Below, piece after piece: positions 33,564-44,272 of a stretch of DNA of 64,000 nt. How positions within the stretch are numbered: the stretch's first letter is position 1; each line of letters starts with the position of its first letter. The stretch comes from Culex pipiens pallens (Eukaryota; Arthropoda; Insecta; Diptera; Culicidae). Location: NCBI RefSeq assembly GCF_016801865.2, contig NC_068939.1:88145396-88209395 (forward strand), given 5' to 3'. The translations under genes were made by a program, and so were the position numbers. The notes under the pieces are model-generated. The model had not been told where the DNA came from and ran no database searches. It saw only the letters and a list, made by a program, of their open reading frames with translations.

Positions 33564-34399
33564 AACATTCACGTCTCAGACGTCGGACCGGCCAGACCAG
33601 CAGCAGCAGAGCAGAGAGACCAGAACAGCAGCAGTAGCAAGAGAGGACCAGAGCAGCAGGAGAGAGAGGGACCAGAGCTACAACAGAAGCGCGCATCGCC
33701 TTGCCAGCCAGTTGCCTCTCGATGGCCGGACCGTTTGAATATTCTAAAGAAGGGGGTGAGGACTGCCCAACTCTTCGGAGTTGCCCTCACTCCCCGTCCC
33801 TCGTCACACCCGGGACGAGTCTGCCTGCAACAACAAAGCGTCGCCTGCTGCCTTCTCGCCGAACAGTTGCCATGGCCAAGCCGTGGTTGTCAAACAAGCA
33901 GGAAGGAGGTGAGGACTCCAAACGATTCGGAGTTGCCCTCACTCCGCTTTTCTCGTCCCACCCGGGATGAGTCGGTGAAATGTCTTTCAGGAACAAATGT
34001 TGGTCTTCGAGGGTGACGGATTGCACAGCTTTCTGAGGCTGCTCTCGCCCAAACCCCTCATTCTGCTACCAAACATTCATTCGGTTCGCGAAAAAATCGT
34101 TTTTCGTTCTTCTCTTTCATTCCTCCATTCTATGTTGTTGTTTGAATAAGGCTTTCTAATCAAAGATTTACCAACACATTCAAAGTATGTTTACATGGCA
34201 GCTCGATTTGTTCGCATTAGATTTGCCATCTCTTTCTAGTAAAAGTCAACTAAATCGGAATTCAATACGAATCGTATACGAATTCCGTTTCAACAACCGG
34301 TACGTACACGGTCCGATTGAGTTTACTGGCCTAAGAGTGTGTAAGTTCTGTCTTGTTGGGGGGGTCCATCTCCGATTCACGATCTTATTCCGTTAATGT
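33564..34399 (+). other. Leader-like region after the TATA promoter, internal 154-bp duplication
   Basis: Two units contain GGTGAGGACT...GGAGTTGCCCTCACTCC (about 33750-33830 and 33905-33975). Open frames are short and overlap in all frames, so no protein is called. AATAAG at about 34147 could be a weak poly(A) signal. LTR boundaries (TG...CA with a duplication) could not be found. Confidence 0.35.
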
Positions 34400-34407
34400 A
34401 TTTCAAG

Positions 34408-34832
34408 CAGTGTTGGCATTATCGCACCCTCGCGAGAAAAAAATCGTTTCTCTCGAGTTTTCGCCGCGAGTCCTAAGCTGCCGAGATAAACTCGCCGATT
34501 GCCCGTTCTCTCCCCCGTTAGTGAACGGGCTAGCTCGCGAGAAAGAATTGCCCGCTCGCGAGAAGTAAAACGAGTTGGCAACGAACAAAAAAACAACACA
34601 ACTATTGAAGTTACACCTCTTTACCATCGTGTTGTTCGCATTCATAAACCAGATAAACAAATTGCTATCTTAGAAAGGAAGGCTAGCACGAGGCTCTCGC
34701 GAGCGCTCGTGGCGAGAGCGAGAACGCGAGAAAAAAGGCGAGCGTGAGCGAGAAGAGAAAAGGGCTACAAGTTCTCTCCCTCGCTCGCGAGTAAGAAAAG
34801 CTTTCCTTCTACTCACTCGAATCTCACCACTG
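34408..34832. mobile_element. hAT-like MITE rich in CTCGCGAG
   Basis: The ends are CAGTGTTGGCATTATCG and, inverted, CAGTGGTGAGATTCGAG. Flanks are ATTTCAAG (34400-34407) and ATTTTAAG (34833-34840), an 8-bp duplication with one mismatch. The 8-bp palindrome CTCGCGAG or a close variant occurs at least six times, making the element GC-rich against AT-rich surroundings. Confidence 0.7.
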
Positions 34833-34840
34833 ATTTTAAG

Positions 34841-37800
34841 TATCTAGCTAATTTTTCAAAATTAAGATATGGAAAACTCTATGTCCACATATTAAAACTT
34901 TACGTAGTCTACGCCATTCCTGTTATGTCTGTGACATAACTACTTTGACTTTTTTAGCTTGTTTACACCTTATTACATTCCTAATCAAAACATAATTTGA
35001 TTGTCCTGTCTATCAAAAAATAATGATCTAACGTCGGTTCTTCAAGCTTCAAGCCCAATAAAATTCATGAATGTTTTCATTTACACCTTCAAAATTATCA
35101 TTAAGCAAGATTAGAAGCAATGAAGAATTCCTAAAAATAAAAAAATAAAAATAAAAAAATAAAAATAAAAAACATCTAAATCTAAAAAATTTACGGAGAC
35201 TTAAAATTAACCATCATTTATTTTATTAATTCAAAGACTCTGAATTTTTTTAAATGTTGTATCTTAGACCAAAAATAGAATTATGAAGCAAAATTAATTT
35301 GATCTCTAATAAACCAAGTTTGAATCTTCTTCAATGAAAAAAAAAAATCAAACCATCCACATTCACAACCCCCAGGTCTATTGTGGTCTCTATTGCAAGT
35401 TTCTGTAAAAATGGCAGTCAATTTCTCTTTATTTTCCTCTATTCTACTGAAAATGCTGTCCCTTATAATAGCTTAATTCAGTTACTTAATTCAATATATC
35501 CTGATCGCTTCCTTCAACCACGGGCCTTGTATTATCTGTATCTGTATCTGTATCTTGAAACCGTTGTATCGCATCAAAAAGTGGTCAAAGACAAATTTGT
35601 TGGAAAAAACATACCATTTTCATGAGATTTTTTGATTTTTAAGTAAAAGTCAAACGAAACGACCTCAAAATTTTCAAAAACCGAATGAGAGAATCGATTC
35701 TCTAGACAATTTTATATACATAAATACATAAAAGTCTTCATAATGACCCTTGTCCTGAGTTCGATTCTTATGAAGTTACAGCTGATTGTTGAAAATACAG
35801 AGGTTTTTACCGTTTCTATATGAGTCTATGATAACCAAAATAATTCATTAAGAACTTTTCAAAAAAAAAAAAAAAATCAACCTTAGGCCACTGTTAAAAA
35901 AACGAAAATATACAAAATTTCGCAATCATCAAACCTTTCATAGAATTATTCAAACCTTAATAGAATTGCAATTTTTGGAAAAAAATCAACGCTGTGAAAT
36001 ATGTTTCGCTCTCACTGGTTCATAGCTCATTTATCTATTTTCCGATTTTTTCCCACCGAAACCTACAGCTTTGAAGATAGCAAATTGATCTGAAATTCCG
36101 TTTTCATGATACTGTTTATTGGATATTCAAATACCTTTTTTGTTATTCTTAAATTTTGAATTTTTGGTAGAAATTCCTCAGAATTGCTGAAATGAAAAAT
36201 TTAATTCGGATTTTTTTTTACTTATCACTTAAGAAATTCAAACTTTTTTTTATTTTTATTTTTTTTGCTTGAATTAAATTTTTTTTTGGTTCGGCTAAAA
36301 CTTTGAAGGGTCTTAACAAAAGGTACGGCTCGTATTATTTTTTCTTCCAAAGAAGTCTCTTCACAGTTTTGACAGCTGTTCATCGAAAAGTGGTGTTTCA
36401 ATATTCGAAAATCCATATATTGGAAAGGATATTGATTAACAGAGAATAAAACTGAAATCCTGATTCTATTGATTTTTGAAAAACACCCTACCATTTGAGA
36501 AAGGTAGGTAGGGGAGTCTCTAACAAAGTTTTGAACAATCAACAAAAATTTAATGCAAACTGGAACCACTTTTGGTTTTCGGGATGAATTTCACTTTTAA
36601 GTTAGATTTGGGATTCTTTCGTTTTTTTTTTATTTTGAACTTTTTTACACATAGATTTACTAAAATTTGTTTGCATCAAAGTTCAATGAATGATTTGAAA
36701 ATTGAAATAAAAAAAAAAACACATTGGACATGCTTTCATTTTCAACGCAGAATCTCATATGTTGAGGGAGTGCTAAAGCTAAACGATTCTATCTTGGCCA
36801 CACAAACTCTTTAGCTCAATTTTATCAGAACGATCGAGGCCAGGAAATCACCGGAATTGAAATAAAAATTCCAAATTAATGGCCTGGAACGATCTTCTAT
36901 TTCGATTTGAAGGGCGCGTGAAAGAACCGCGGAGATATTTTAGAACTTGCCTACGCATTCCTGAGTAGATAAAGAGCGGGCGTGTTGGACATCAAAATAG
37001 GTCGTAAAAGTAAAATTTTATCAATTAAATCACCATAAATTTGGTGCCTTAACAAGCGTGTCGTATTCTATGAGAAAAGGGAGAATAGTTTTGTTTGGAT
37101 GCCTAATTGGTCGTAATTGTCGCAGAGCTTTGTTTTTCGTCGCTGATTTCGACATTTTACCTCGTAGTTTGATAAGTTGACACACCAGTATGCCCTTTGA
37201 GCAGAGCAAAGTCACACACACACACACACACTTATGCATTCTAGTCGAGCCAGACTATTTGGGTTAATATTCAATCATCCGCGCAGATCGTTTTAAAATG
37301 TCATGTTTTGCATTTTCCGTCAGCTTATTCTGCGCCATATTTTCTGCCGTTTGTCGCACGCCACGAAGCCTTGCCCAACTCGTATTATAATTCACCCTTT
37401 GGCGACATTCATATTTTAATTTTGCACTGCGATTCTGGTGGGTCTCCCGGTGGTGTCTGGGCTGGCGGCTGGACTAAAGTCGTGTTTGTTTTGACTTGGT
37501 TCGGGATGATGCTGTTTGGCCTAGGGTTTGGACCACACGAGGTTCAGTAGAAATATGGTCGAAAACGTGACGAAACGGCAGCGAGATCGAACTGATCTGG
37601 ATTGGAAATAGTGAATTGATCCCGATTGGAATTTGGGCCAACGGAAATTTGATGGCATTAGTTAATTGCCCTAGTTTTAGATTTTATTTCTAAAGCTACC
37701 TTTCCCTCTACAAAAAGATAATTCAAATATCATCACTTAACTGCACCCGCGTCACCTAGAGGTGCTTGAGTAATCTAATCCGGAGTTCTGCAGAGATCCT

Positions 37801-38857
37801 AAATTGGATCAAGTCATGATCGCCCACTGTCAATCATCCGAAACCTTGAACTTCTCTCACTGCTGGAAGCTGGTCCAGGAAAGAGCAAACATTTTAGTTG
37901 AGGTGTGCAATTGTAGCACGCTAAATTTGGCTAAACATTTTGACATTTAGTATCGCAGGGGGACCCACGCAAACCTTGAAATATCGATACCCCATTAAAA
38001 GGAACGGTCAGCAAACGACTATTATTAGGGGAAAACTAGGCCATTATCAAAACGCATAGCTCCGTTTTGGTGGCTAGTGAAGGTTGCAACGGCGAATCTG
38101 TGTCATACTTTCAAGGGTTTTCAGTTCCCCCTAGTCAAAGAAGGTGACAACTATGCAAACCCATTGACCTAGTGCAAGGTACGGCTGATCATCGGATGAC
38201 ACCAATTCTCCCGCAGCATCAAAGAAGGGAAGGCGGGGTGTCCTCGCCCGACAACGACATCTCCTCAAAGAATGGCTCATTCGAACTCATCGCACTCATT
38301 GTGTATCGATGTGGCCGTGAATAAGGGGCTCGCATAGGCGTGTGTTGAATTAGACGTGCATTATTCACCGGCACGGATGATTAAATAAACACGATAAGCG
38401 TTTTTTCTTTCACCTGGGGAACATGGGGTCCAAATGAGCCGCCGAAGGTTGACACTGTAATGATCGGTGGGCGTTGGTTGGATCGCGCGTTTTTTCTCAC
38501 TGGGCACACGGGGATTGTCATAATGAACTGAAATGATGCCTATAATGAACCTATAAAAAGGAATTTTGTTAACTTACTTTTCTCACAAAGTCTTGAATTT
38601 TTGTTTGAGAAATTTAAATTTACAAAAAGGCTACACTAAAATCTCCTTCCCTTATCAAAACAGTAGTAAATTTTGAATAAGGTGAAACATAATTCCCTTT
38701 TTAAAACAAATAAATTGAAAGGAAATAATCTCAAATCAGTGAAAATGTACGTGTACCAAAAGTGGTAAAATGTAAACAGTAAAAAAAATATCTGAAAATG
38801 CAGCACGTTTTCCAATTCGAACACATTTTCATTTAGAATAATATGACACTTTAAGAG
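34841..38857. other. AT-rich intergenic DNA with simple repeats
   Basis: It contains a half copy of the 7404-7575 MITE at about 34920-34940, an (AAAAATA)n run at about 35130-35172, a short (GTATCT)n at about 35538-35555 and (AC)n at about 37212-37230. Open frames are short and low-complexity. A GC-richer part at 37300-38500 shows no recognisable gene. Confidence 0.4.
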
Positions 38858-39792
38858 TACCGTAAAACGGGGTGACTTTGATAGCCGGGGTGACTTTGAT
38901 AGGTTTGAGATTTTTCCGCAAAATGAAGAGTACAAATAAATTACATACGGAATGGCTTGGAATCATACTGACCGGGGTAGAGAAGTGTTCAAAGTACCTA
39001 AAGAAGAACTTTTCATAAAATTTTTAAAAGTTTAAATAGTTAGTTAACTATAACCAAGAAAATGTTGATGAAAGGCATTATTCAAAACTTCTCAATGTGT
39101 CATGATTTTCTCAATGAACATGATTTTGAATCGGAAAACGGAATGCATTTTCGGATTCTTTGGACAATTTTCCACTAGGAGATGGTAAAATAAGTTTGTA
39201 AATAATAAATTATATGTGGTTTCAAAACACAATTCAATAAAATCTCCAAATTTAAAGGCGATTTCAGTTGAACAAATTTCATGTATAGTGTGAAAACTTG
39301 TGATTCGTGCTTTGAATTTTGTATAAAATGCAATATAAATCGATAATTTTATAAACAAAACTAGTTTTAACGAATTTAAGGAAAAATTCCAACATTTTAA
39401 CAATTTTACCTGAAATTTATATGTATTTTGTTAAAAAGCTTATAAATTTAGTTAACTAAATATAAACATTGCTTTTCTTTCTTTAAAACTTTATCAGCAA
39501 CCTTAGTGATGGTACATTTGACGTAAAAATAAAGTTTGAACACCTTAAATCTGATTTTCACAAGAAAAACTATGACTATCAAAGTCACCCCGGAATTTGA
39601 ACTAAGAATTTTTAAAGTAGCTATTTTTCCAAACACTTTTGAAAACACTTTTTTTCAAAAATAATGCATGGACTTTGTGTGGCCTACCCCAGTACATGTT
39701 TTAAAAATAAAAATCTTGAGAAAAACTTTAACAGTTGGAAAATATTCCAAAAACAAATTGAAATCCTATCAAAGTCACCCCGGTTTACGGTA
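38858..39792. mobile_element. Foldback MITE, TACCGTAAAACGGGGTGACT ends
   Basis: TACCGTAAAACGGGGTGACT at 38858 is mirrored by CACCCCGGTTTACGGTA ending at 39792. GGGGTGACTTTGATAG is reiterated at 38869 and 38886, and its complement at about 39576 and 39765. TA at each end is consistent with a TA target site. A related stray motif is at about 40490-40525. Confidence 0.8.
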
Positions 39793-40669
39793 TTTAAATA
39801 ATCATATTTTTCAATGTTTTCATAATTAAAGTCTGTTACGCGCCGAAGCGCTAAACGCACCTCCTGATCAGTCAATGCAGTTGTCACCTGCATTCGAATG
39901 TCAAACTGACTTGAGCGCTGGACCAAAAGTCATCTGAAAGGATTAAGAAGCAGAAGTGAAATCGATGTGTGCTGCTTCACAGCGAAATTATCTTTAAAAT
40001 TTACTAATTTCCTTTATTTTCTGTTCTCAGAACGGTGATTCGTTCAGTGCAACCACTTGGGGTTAAAATCTAATGAATTTTGCCCTTTTTTCTTCAATTA
40101 GCTTTATGTGAAATTACATAACCTTAAACCCGTTGAACCATAAGAGCCAAACCAAGCTCGACCGGATTTGCCGATTGGCCACCGAATTGCATTAGGGACA
40201 AAAACGTTTGTTCGTTTTTCCATTTAGAAGGCTATTTTTTAAACAATATATGTATTTTACCGCTGCAGGAATTTTCAATCAACCAAATATACCTACTAAG
40301 ACATGCTAACAGCTTTGTTTTATTGTCCCCGGACTGTGATTAATAAACCGGATGAATCCTCCCGTTGGCCACAGCCAACAATAGTCAATTAACATTTGAA
40401 ATTTTTTCAAATTTGTTGAAAGCTACTTCTTGGAGTACTTCAAACTCTTCTTTTTCATGTTTATAAGTATCACTATTTTTATTTAATTCACACCCCGGTG
40501 ATCAAGTCACCCCGTTTCACGATACAGGAGTTGGATTTTTTTTATAATACGTGATTTTTGGATTAAAAAAAACCTAGAAAAGTGGCTAAGGCCGTTGCAA
40601 ATATCTTTTGAAGTTTATGTACCTCGACTCTGTTGGCCACGGGCTGCTGAAGCACAGCCTCTAGAACTA
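39793..40669. other. AT-rich intergenic DNA
   Basis: Only the dispersed segment shared with 8636-8690 (here about 40588-40640) is recognised. Confidence 0.4.
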
Positions 40670-40920
40670 AAAAAAATAGTTTTTCTCAGTGTCATCTAAA
40701 CATCTTTAATTCTTCAATTTGTGATATCGTGGAGAATATTGGTTTGATTTTCAATGTTTTAATTAAAACCATTGAAAAAAAAATTCTGCCATTTTCTTTC
40801 AAAAACTGTACAAATTTTTTTGCAAAAGTTCTATTTTTTAACATTGAGAATCGAACCAAGAGATACTCTCAAATCAAAAAATTAAGTCTGATTAGATGAC
40901 ACTGAGAAATACTAATTTTT
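40670..40920. mobile_element. Small foldback element
   Basis: TTTCTCAGTGTCATCTAA near 40682 is mirrored by TTAGATGACACTGAGAAA near 40893. The arms of about 90 bp are imperfect around a centre at about 40795. No target duplication was found. Confidence 0.6.
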
Positions 40921-42101
40921 CATCAAATTTTAAATAACTTTCAAATGCCTATGACTGGACAACGGAGTATTTTATCAAAAAATATGGCAAGCCATTTTCG
41001 ATTACAAATTTAATTTTACTTATTTTTGAAATTTAGTTTGACAATTTGCTAGTCTTTTTTTCTTCTTAAAATCAAATCTTTTTTTAAATCATGACTTTGG
41101 TACCTGATTTTGCACGACTCAAAACCCAAGCGCAAAAGATGCCTTTTTTGGTACCCTTCTAATCTAAGCTATTCTAACCCTAGCGCAGCCAGTCTTTGAA
41201 GGGCATCCTGGAAAATGCCTAAGGTTTGATGCCTTTTTAGTTCTCTTAAACAAATACAATAAAAATAAACAAATAAAAACAATAGCATTGAAAAGAAGAA
41301 CTCTTTAGACAATTTCAGGTTTGGAGGTTGCCAAAAGTTTTAAAAAAGCCTTTTTGTGGAGTCAACTTTGGTTTTCACTAACATTTTCTATTTTTTGTGT
41401 ATAAATAAGTATGCATTATTTTTTTGTTGTGCACCAAACTATGATTCTGCGCATTTTTTAACAATTTAAATGATAAAGGTATAATTCTATAGTAGAAAAT
41501 GTGAAAACAAGCAAAAACTTGAAAAAAATGACTGTTTGTGCACTGATTCGCCGGATTGTAGGTGGCTTAAATTTCTTTCCGTGGTTCTAGTCGCGATCAA
41601 AAACTACAAAAAAGTACTGCTTGGGAAGTACAAAAAGGAGCAACGAGATATGCACTTGACTGTTCGCGATAGAGTTCTCGATGTACACACTTCCGTTGGC
41701 TTTATTAGAATGATTGATTTCTTAAGACAAAAGGGCCTCAGGCCAATTATGTAGGCTAATGTGTGCTAATTAGTGTGTGCGTGATCGCGATCATTGATCG
41801 ATTTGTTGGACACGAGAAAATCTGACCTGCGCCTTAACAAACATGAAAAAACTAAGAAGGCAAAGGGTAATGATAGGAGGTGGTAGAATAGGCCCAATAC
41901 TATCAAAAACATTAACTAAACAAGATAAATGGAAATAAAAATACTCAAAAAACACGGGAAAAATAAAATTGTTCGAAAAAAATATTTACCTAAGAAGGTG
42001 CAAAAACTCTGCTTTCTGGCTAGTTATTAAATTCCAGGATGTTTTGGGTGCATTAGAAGTTAACAAATTATTTAAATTAATGTATCATTTTTGCTATCCT
42101 C
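40921..42101. other. AT-rich DNA with a dispersed repeat at 41840-41960
   Basis: 41840-41960 matches 13009-13180. No gene is supported; the frame at 41536-41754 has no recognisable content. Confidence 0.4.
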
Positions 42102-42619
42102 ACCTTACTAAAAAAAGGCTATAAAATCACTCGAATATGAATTTCTTAATTTGACCTCCTAGACCCACCTTAACGTATACATAATGTCGACTCAGCGTCG
42201 ACTTCGGAGCAAATGTCTGTGTGCGTGTAATTAGGGATGTGAACAAAAAATTGTCACTCAATTATCTCCGGACAGGCTGGACGGATTTTGGTCTTATTCG
42301 ATCCGTCTTGGGTTCCCATAAGTCTCTATTTAGAATCAGCAAGTTTAGCTTGAAGTTTAGTTTAGGGTCATACAAAAATGCTGAAATTTTTATGGCCCAA
42401 TCTCACCCTCCAGACCCAATGTCACCCCTGATGAAGTAAGTAATTTAAAAGCTATGCTAAAAACACATTTTTGACTTAATTTATGAAAATTGTGAAAGGG
42501 GTGATTTTTGAAAGAAATCCCTGTATTGTCATTTGTAACTTTCTTATAATAATATCAAAAGTATTTAAAGTATACATACCGTTGGATGCGTAATCAAAAG
42601 ACTTTTCCAACGAGTCCAA

Positions 42620-42657
<38 letters not shown>

Positions 42658-42712
42658 GGTTGTTGATCGATTTGTTTTCGGCGAAGAAAAAACAATTATT
42701 TGTTTGCCAGAT

Positions 42713-42763
42713 TGTCCGAACGTTTCGGTCGCCTCACTGGCTTGCGACCATCTTCAGCGGACA
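42713..42763 (-). ncRNA. Hammerhead-ribozyme-like motif in the Penelope terminal region
   Basis: Read on the minus strand: TGTCCG, then the core CTGAAGA (fits CUGANGA), then a stem GGTCGC...GCGACC, then GAAAC, then CGGACA closing with the first six bases. Both stems are perfect 6-bp pairs. An extra T between CTGAAGA and the second stem, and almost no third stem, suggest a degenerate or minimal form. Penelope-like elements are known to carry hammerheads in their terminal repeats, and this one is in the expected place. Confidence 0.5.
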
Positions 42764-42878
42764 CTAAAAATTAATTTAATTATTAAAATACGTGCAAAAA
42801 TACAAAAAAAAAAATTTTCAACTCTTACACTCTTCCTGCCGTTTCTTTTCTGGCTACGGCCACGTTTGTTTACAGTGT

Positions 42879-43181
42879 TCACTGTTGTGTTACCCTTGTG
42901 TCCCTTCTGGCAGATTTAAGCTTTGTTACAATAGAGTTGTACGTTGTTTTGAAATTTAGTGAGTCTCTTTGTTTGTTGACCACATTTTCATCCCCCTTCA
43001 ACTTAATGTTAAAAGTTTCGACAGTCAATCTTGTTTTATAGTTTGTAACTTTGTCAAGTATTTTCGTATTGTCAAAGTTAAAAATATGCCCCTCTTCTAT
43101 TGTGTGTTGAGAAAGGCCTGTTCCACCAATGTTTTTTGTTCTTACGTCTGATTTGTGTTTGTCTAAACGTGTTTTCAAAAA
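42879..43181 (-). pseudogene. C-terminal fragment of a Penelope-like reverse transcriptase (GIY-YIG endonuclease end)
   Basis: About 100 codons are open to a stop at 42879. The peptide carries KTRLDKHKSDVR, then GLSQHTIEEGHIFNFDNTKI and ETFNIKL...VNKQRDSLNF, which match the order and spacing of the second half of Penelope-type GIY-YIG endonucleases (R..KH, H..E.GH.F.F, E..N). The reverse transcriptase and the GIY and YIG motifs themselves are missing; the frame is cut at 43182 by the inverted terminal sequence. There is no ATG start. It is a dead fragment. Confidence 0.78.
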
Positions 43182-43599
43182 CCGAAAACAAATCGATCAA
43201 CAACCCAAAAATCATTTCGCGGCGATTAACACCCAAAAAACAAAGATTGAAGTTCTGACATCCCTATCAATAGTTTTGATTATATGATGTTATAATTAGT
43301 GAACATTTATAGGGTGATCATTTTTATTTACCGAAAAAGACTATATTAAAGTTAGGAAGGCATCAACCACCTCACGGTGAAACGGGAAGCCAGCGCCATT
43401 TTGACACCACGAATCGAGTTTCGAGTACCTTTAAGGAAAATGTCGTTACTTACGAAGTTCTGTTTTTTGTGCAGATGCTGGATATGCTAGCAAACTCTCG
43501 AGTTTTTTATTCAATCATGAACAAAAAAATCTAGTAGGTTTAAAATTCACAATTTTTTGTGTCAATTTGGCAATTTTGTTCGCATTTCAAAATTCTAAA

Positions 43600-44265
43600 A
43601 TGGTCGTAACACGTAAAACCAGCTCAAGATCACAACACGCACCTTCTGGCAGCCGTCGAAGACCGGTGGAAAAATCCCGACGAGCGCCCGCAACTTCCCG
43701 CCAGTTGTCCGCCCATGCCTCCCGGCAAACCATACGTGCCCGGCAAGGATCCAGAGTGCGTTCGACAGTTGAAGCCCGGCGGAAACTTTCCTCCCGTGGT
43801 AGGATCCCCCGGGACGGAAACGGACATCAGAATCGACGAATTGTCCTGCTGGACGCGTGTAATGTTGGTTATTTTTATACCAATCACAGAGGCTTTGGTG
43901 TTAACGGGCTGGCGATTGCGCTGAAATTCTTTTGGGATCGTGGCCACGAGGCCTACGGGATGCTGCCCAAGTTTCGGCTGAAGCCCGGGAAATCGAACGA
44001 TCCAGGACTGTTGAATCAACTGTACAGAAAGGACTGTCTGATAACGACACCGTGCAAGGAGTTTCCTAGTCGTGGAATGTGCTACGACGATCGGTTCATG
44101 CTGGAGATTGCAGCTCGGTTCAACTGTGCCATCTGCTCGAACGACCAGTACCGGGATATCATGCACGAACGGCCAGGTTGGGCGGAACTTGTGCGAACTC
44201 GACGGATTTCATTCGCATGGAATTCGAATACGTTTACGATCGGTAATGAATCCGCGCTTCAGTAG
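43600..44265 (+). CDS. Regnase/ZC3H12-type NYN (PIN-like) ribonuclease domain protein
   Basis: The product is 221 residues from the first ATG (43600). Residues 1-78 are Arg/Ser-rich and strongly basic, likely disordered or RNA-binding. Residues 79-214 form a ZC3H12-type NYN ribonuclease domain: RRIVLLDACNVG at 79-90 holds the first catalytic Asp (85) and Asn (88); YDDRF at 162-166 and SNDQYRD at 180-186 supply the other acidic metal ligands. The domain ends at ISFAWNSNTFTI. All expected active-site residues are present, so RNA cleavage with Mg2+ is likely. There is no CCCH zinc finger after the domain, unlike Regnase-1, so RNA choice would depend on the basic N-terminus or partners. It is one exon, with AATAAA starting 2 bp after the stop. 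The short intronless form could also reflect a retroposed or lineage-expanded copy. Confidence 0.85.
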   Translation: MVVTRKTSSRSQHAPSGSRRRPVEKSRRAPATSRQLSAHASRQTIRARQGSRVRSTVEARRKLSSRGRIPRDGNGHQNRRIVLLDACNVGYFYTNHRGFGVNGLAIALKFFWDRGHEAYGMLPKFRLKPGKSNDPGLLNQLYRKDCLITTPCKEFPSRGMCYDDRFMLEIAARFNCAICSNDQYRDIMHERPGWAELVRTRRISFAWNSNTFTIGNESALQ

Positions 44266-44266
44266 A

Positions 44267-44272
44267 AATAAA
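44267..44272 (+). terminator. Poly(A) signal of the NYN ribonuclease gene
   Basis: AATAAA begins 2 bp after the TAG stop, which would give a very short 3' UTR. Confidence 0.6.

Larger units (their letters stand above)
42625..43241 (-). mobile_element. Truncated Penelope-like retroelement fragment, TSD AAAGATT
   Basis: This insert lies inside B2 with a 7-bp repeat AAAGATT on each side (42618-42624 and 43242-43248). It is bounded by a 25-bp perfect inverted repeat (42657-42681 and 43182-43206, beginning GGGTTGTTGATCGATTTGTT). Inside, on the minus strand, are the end of a GIY-YIG endonuclease frame and a hammerhead-like sequence. The fragment also carries a 31-bp T run at about 42626-42656. Severe 5' truncation with an inverted copy of the terminal sequence at the break is a known habit of Penelope elements. 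Confidence 0.75.
42102..43378 (+). mobile_element. Family B element (copy B2), split by a Penelope-like insertion
   Basis: It begins with the TCCTCACCTTACTAAAAAAA/GGCTATAAAATCACTCGAAT end also seen at 45530 and closes with GGAAGGCATCAACCACC at about 43355. Family sequence stops at 42624 and resumes at 43242 across an AAAGATT duplication. A piece at 42366-42435 resembles the 32981-33095 palindrome. Confidence 0.7.
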
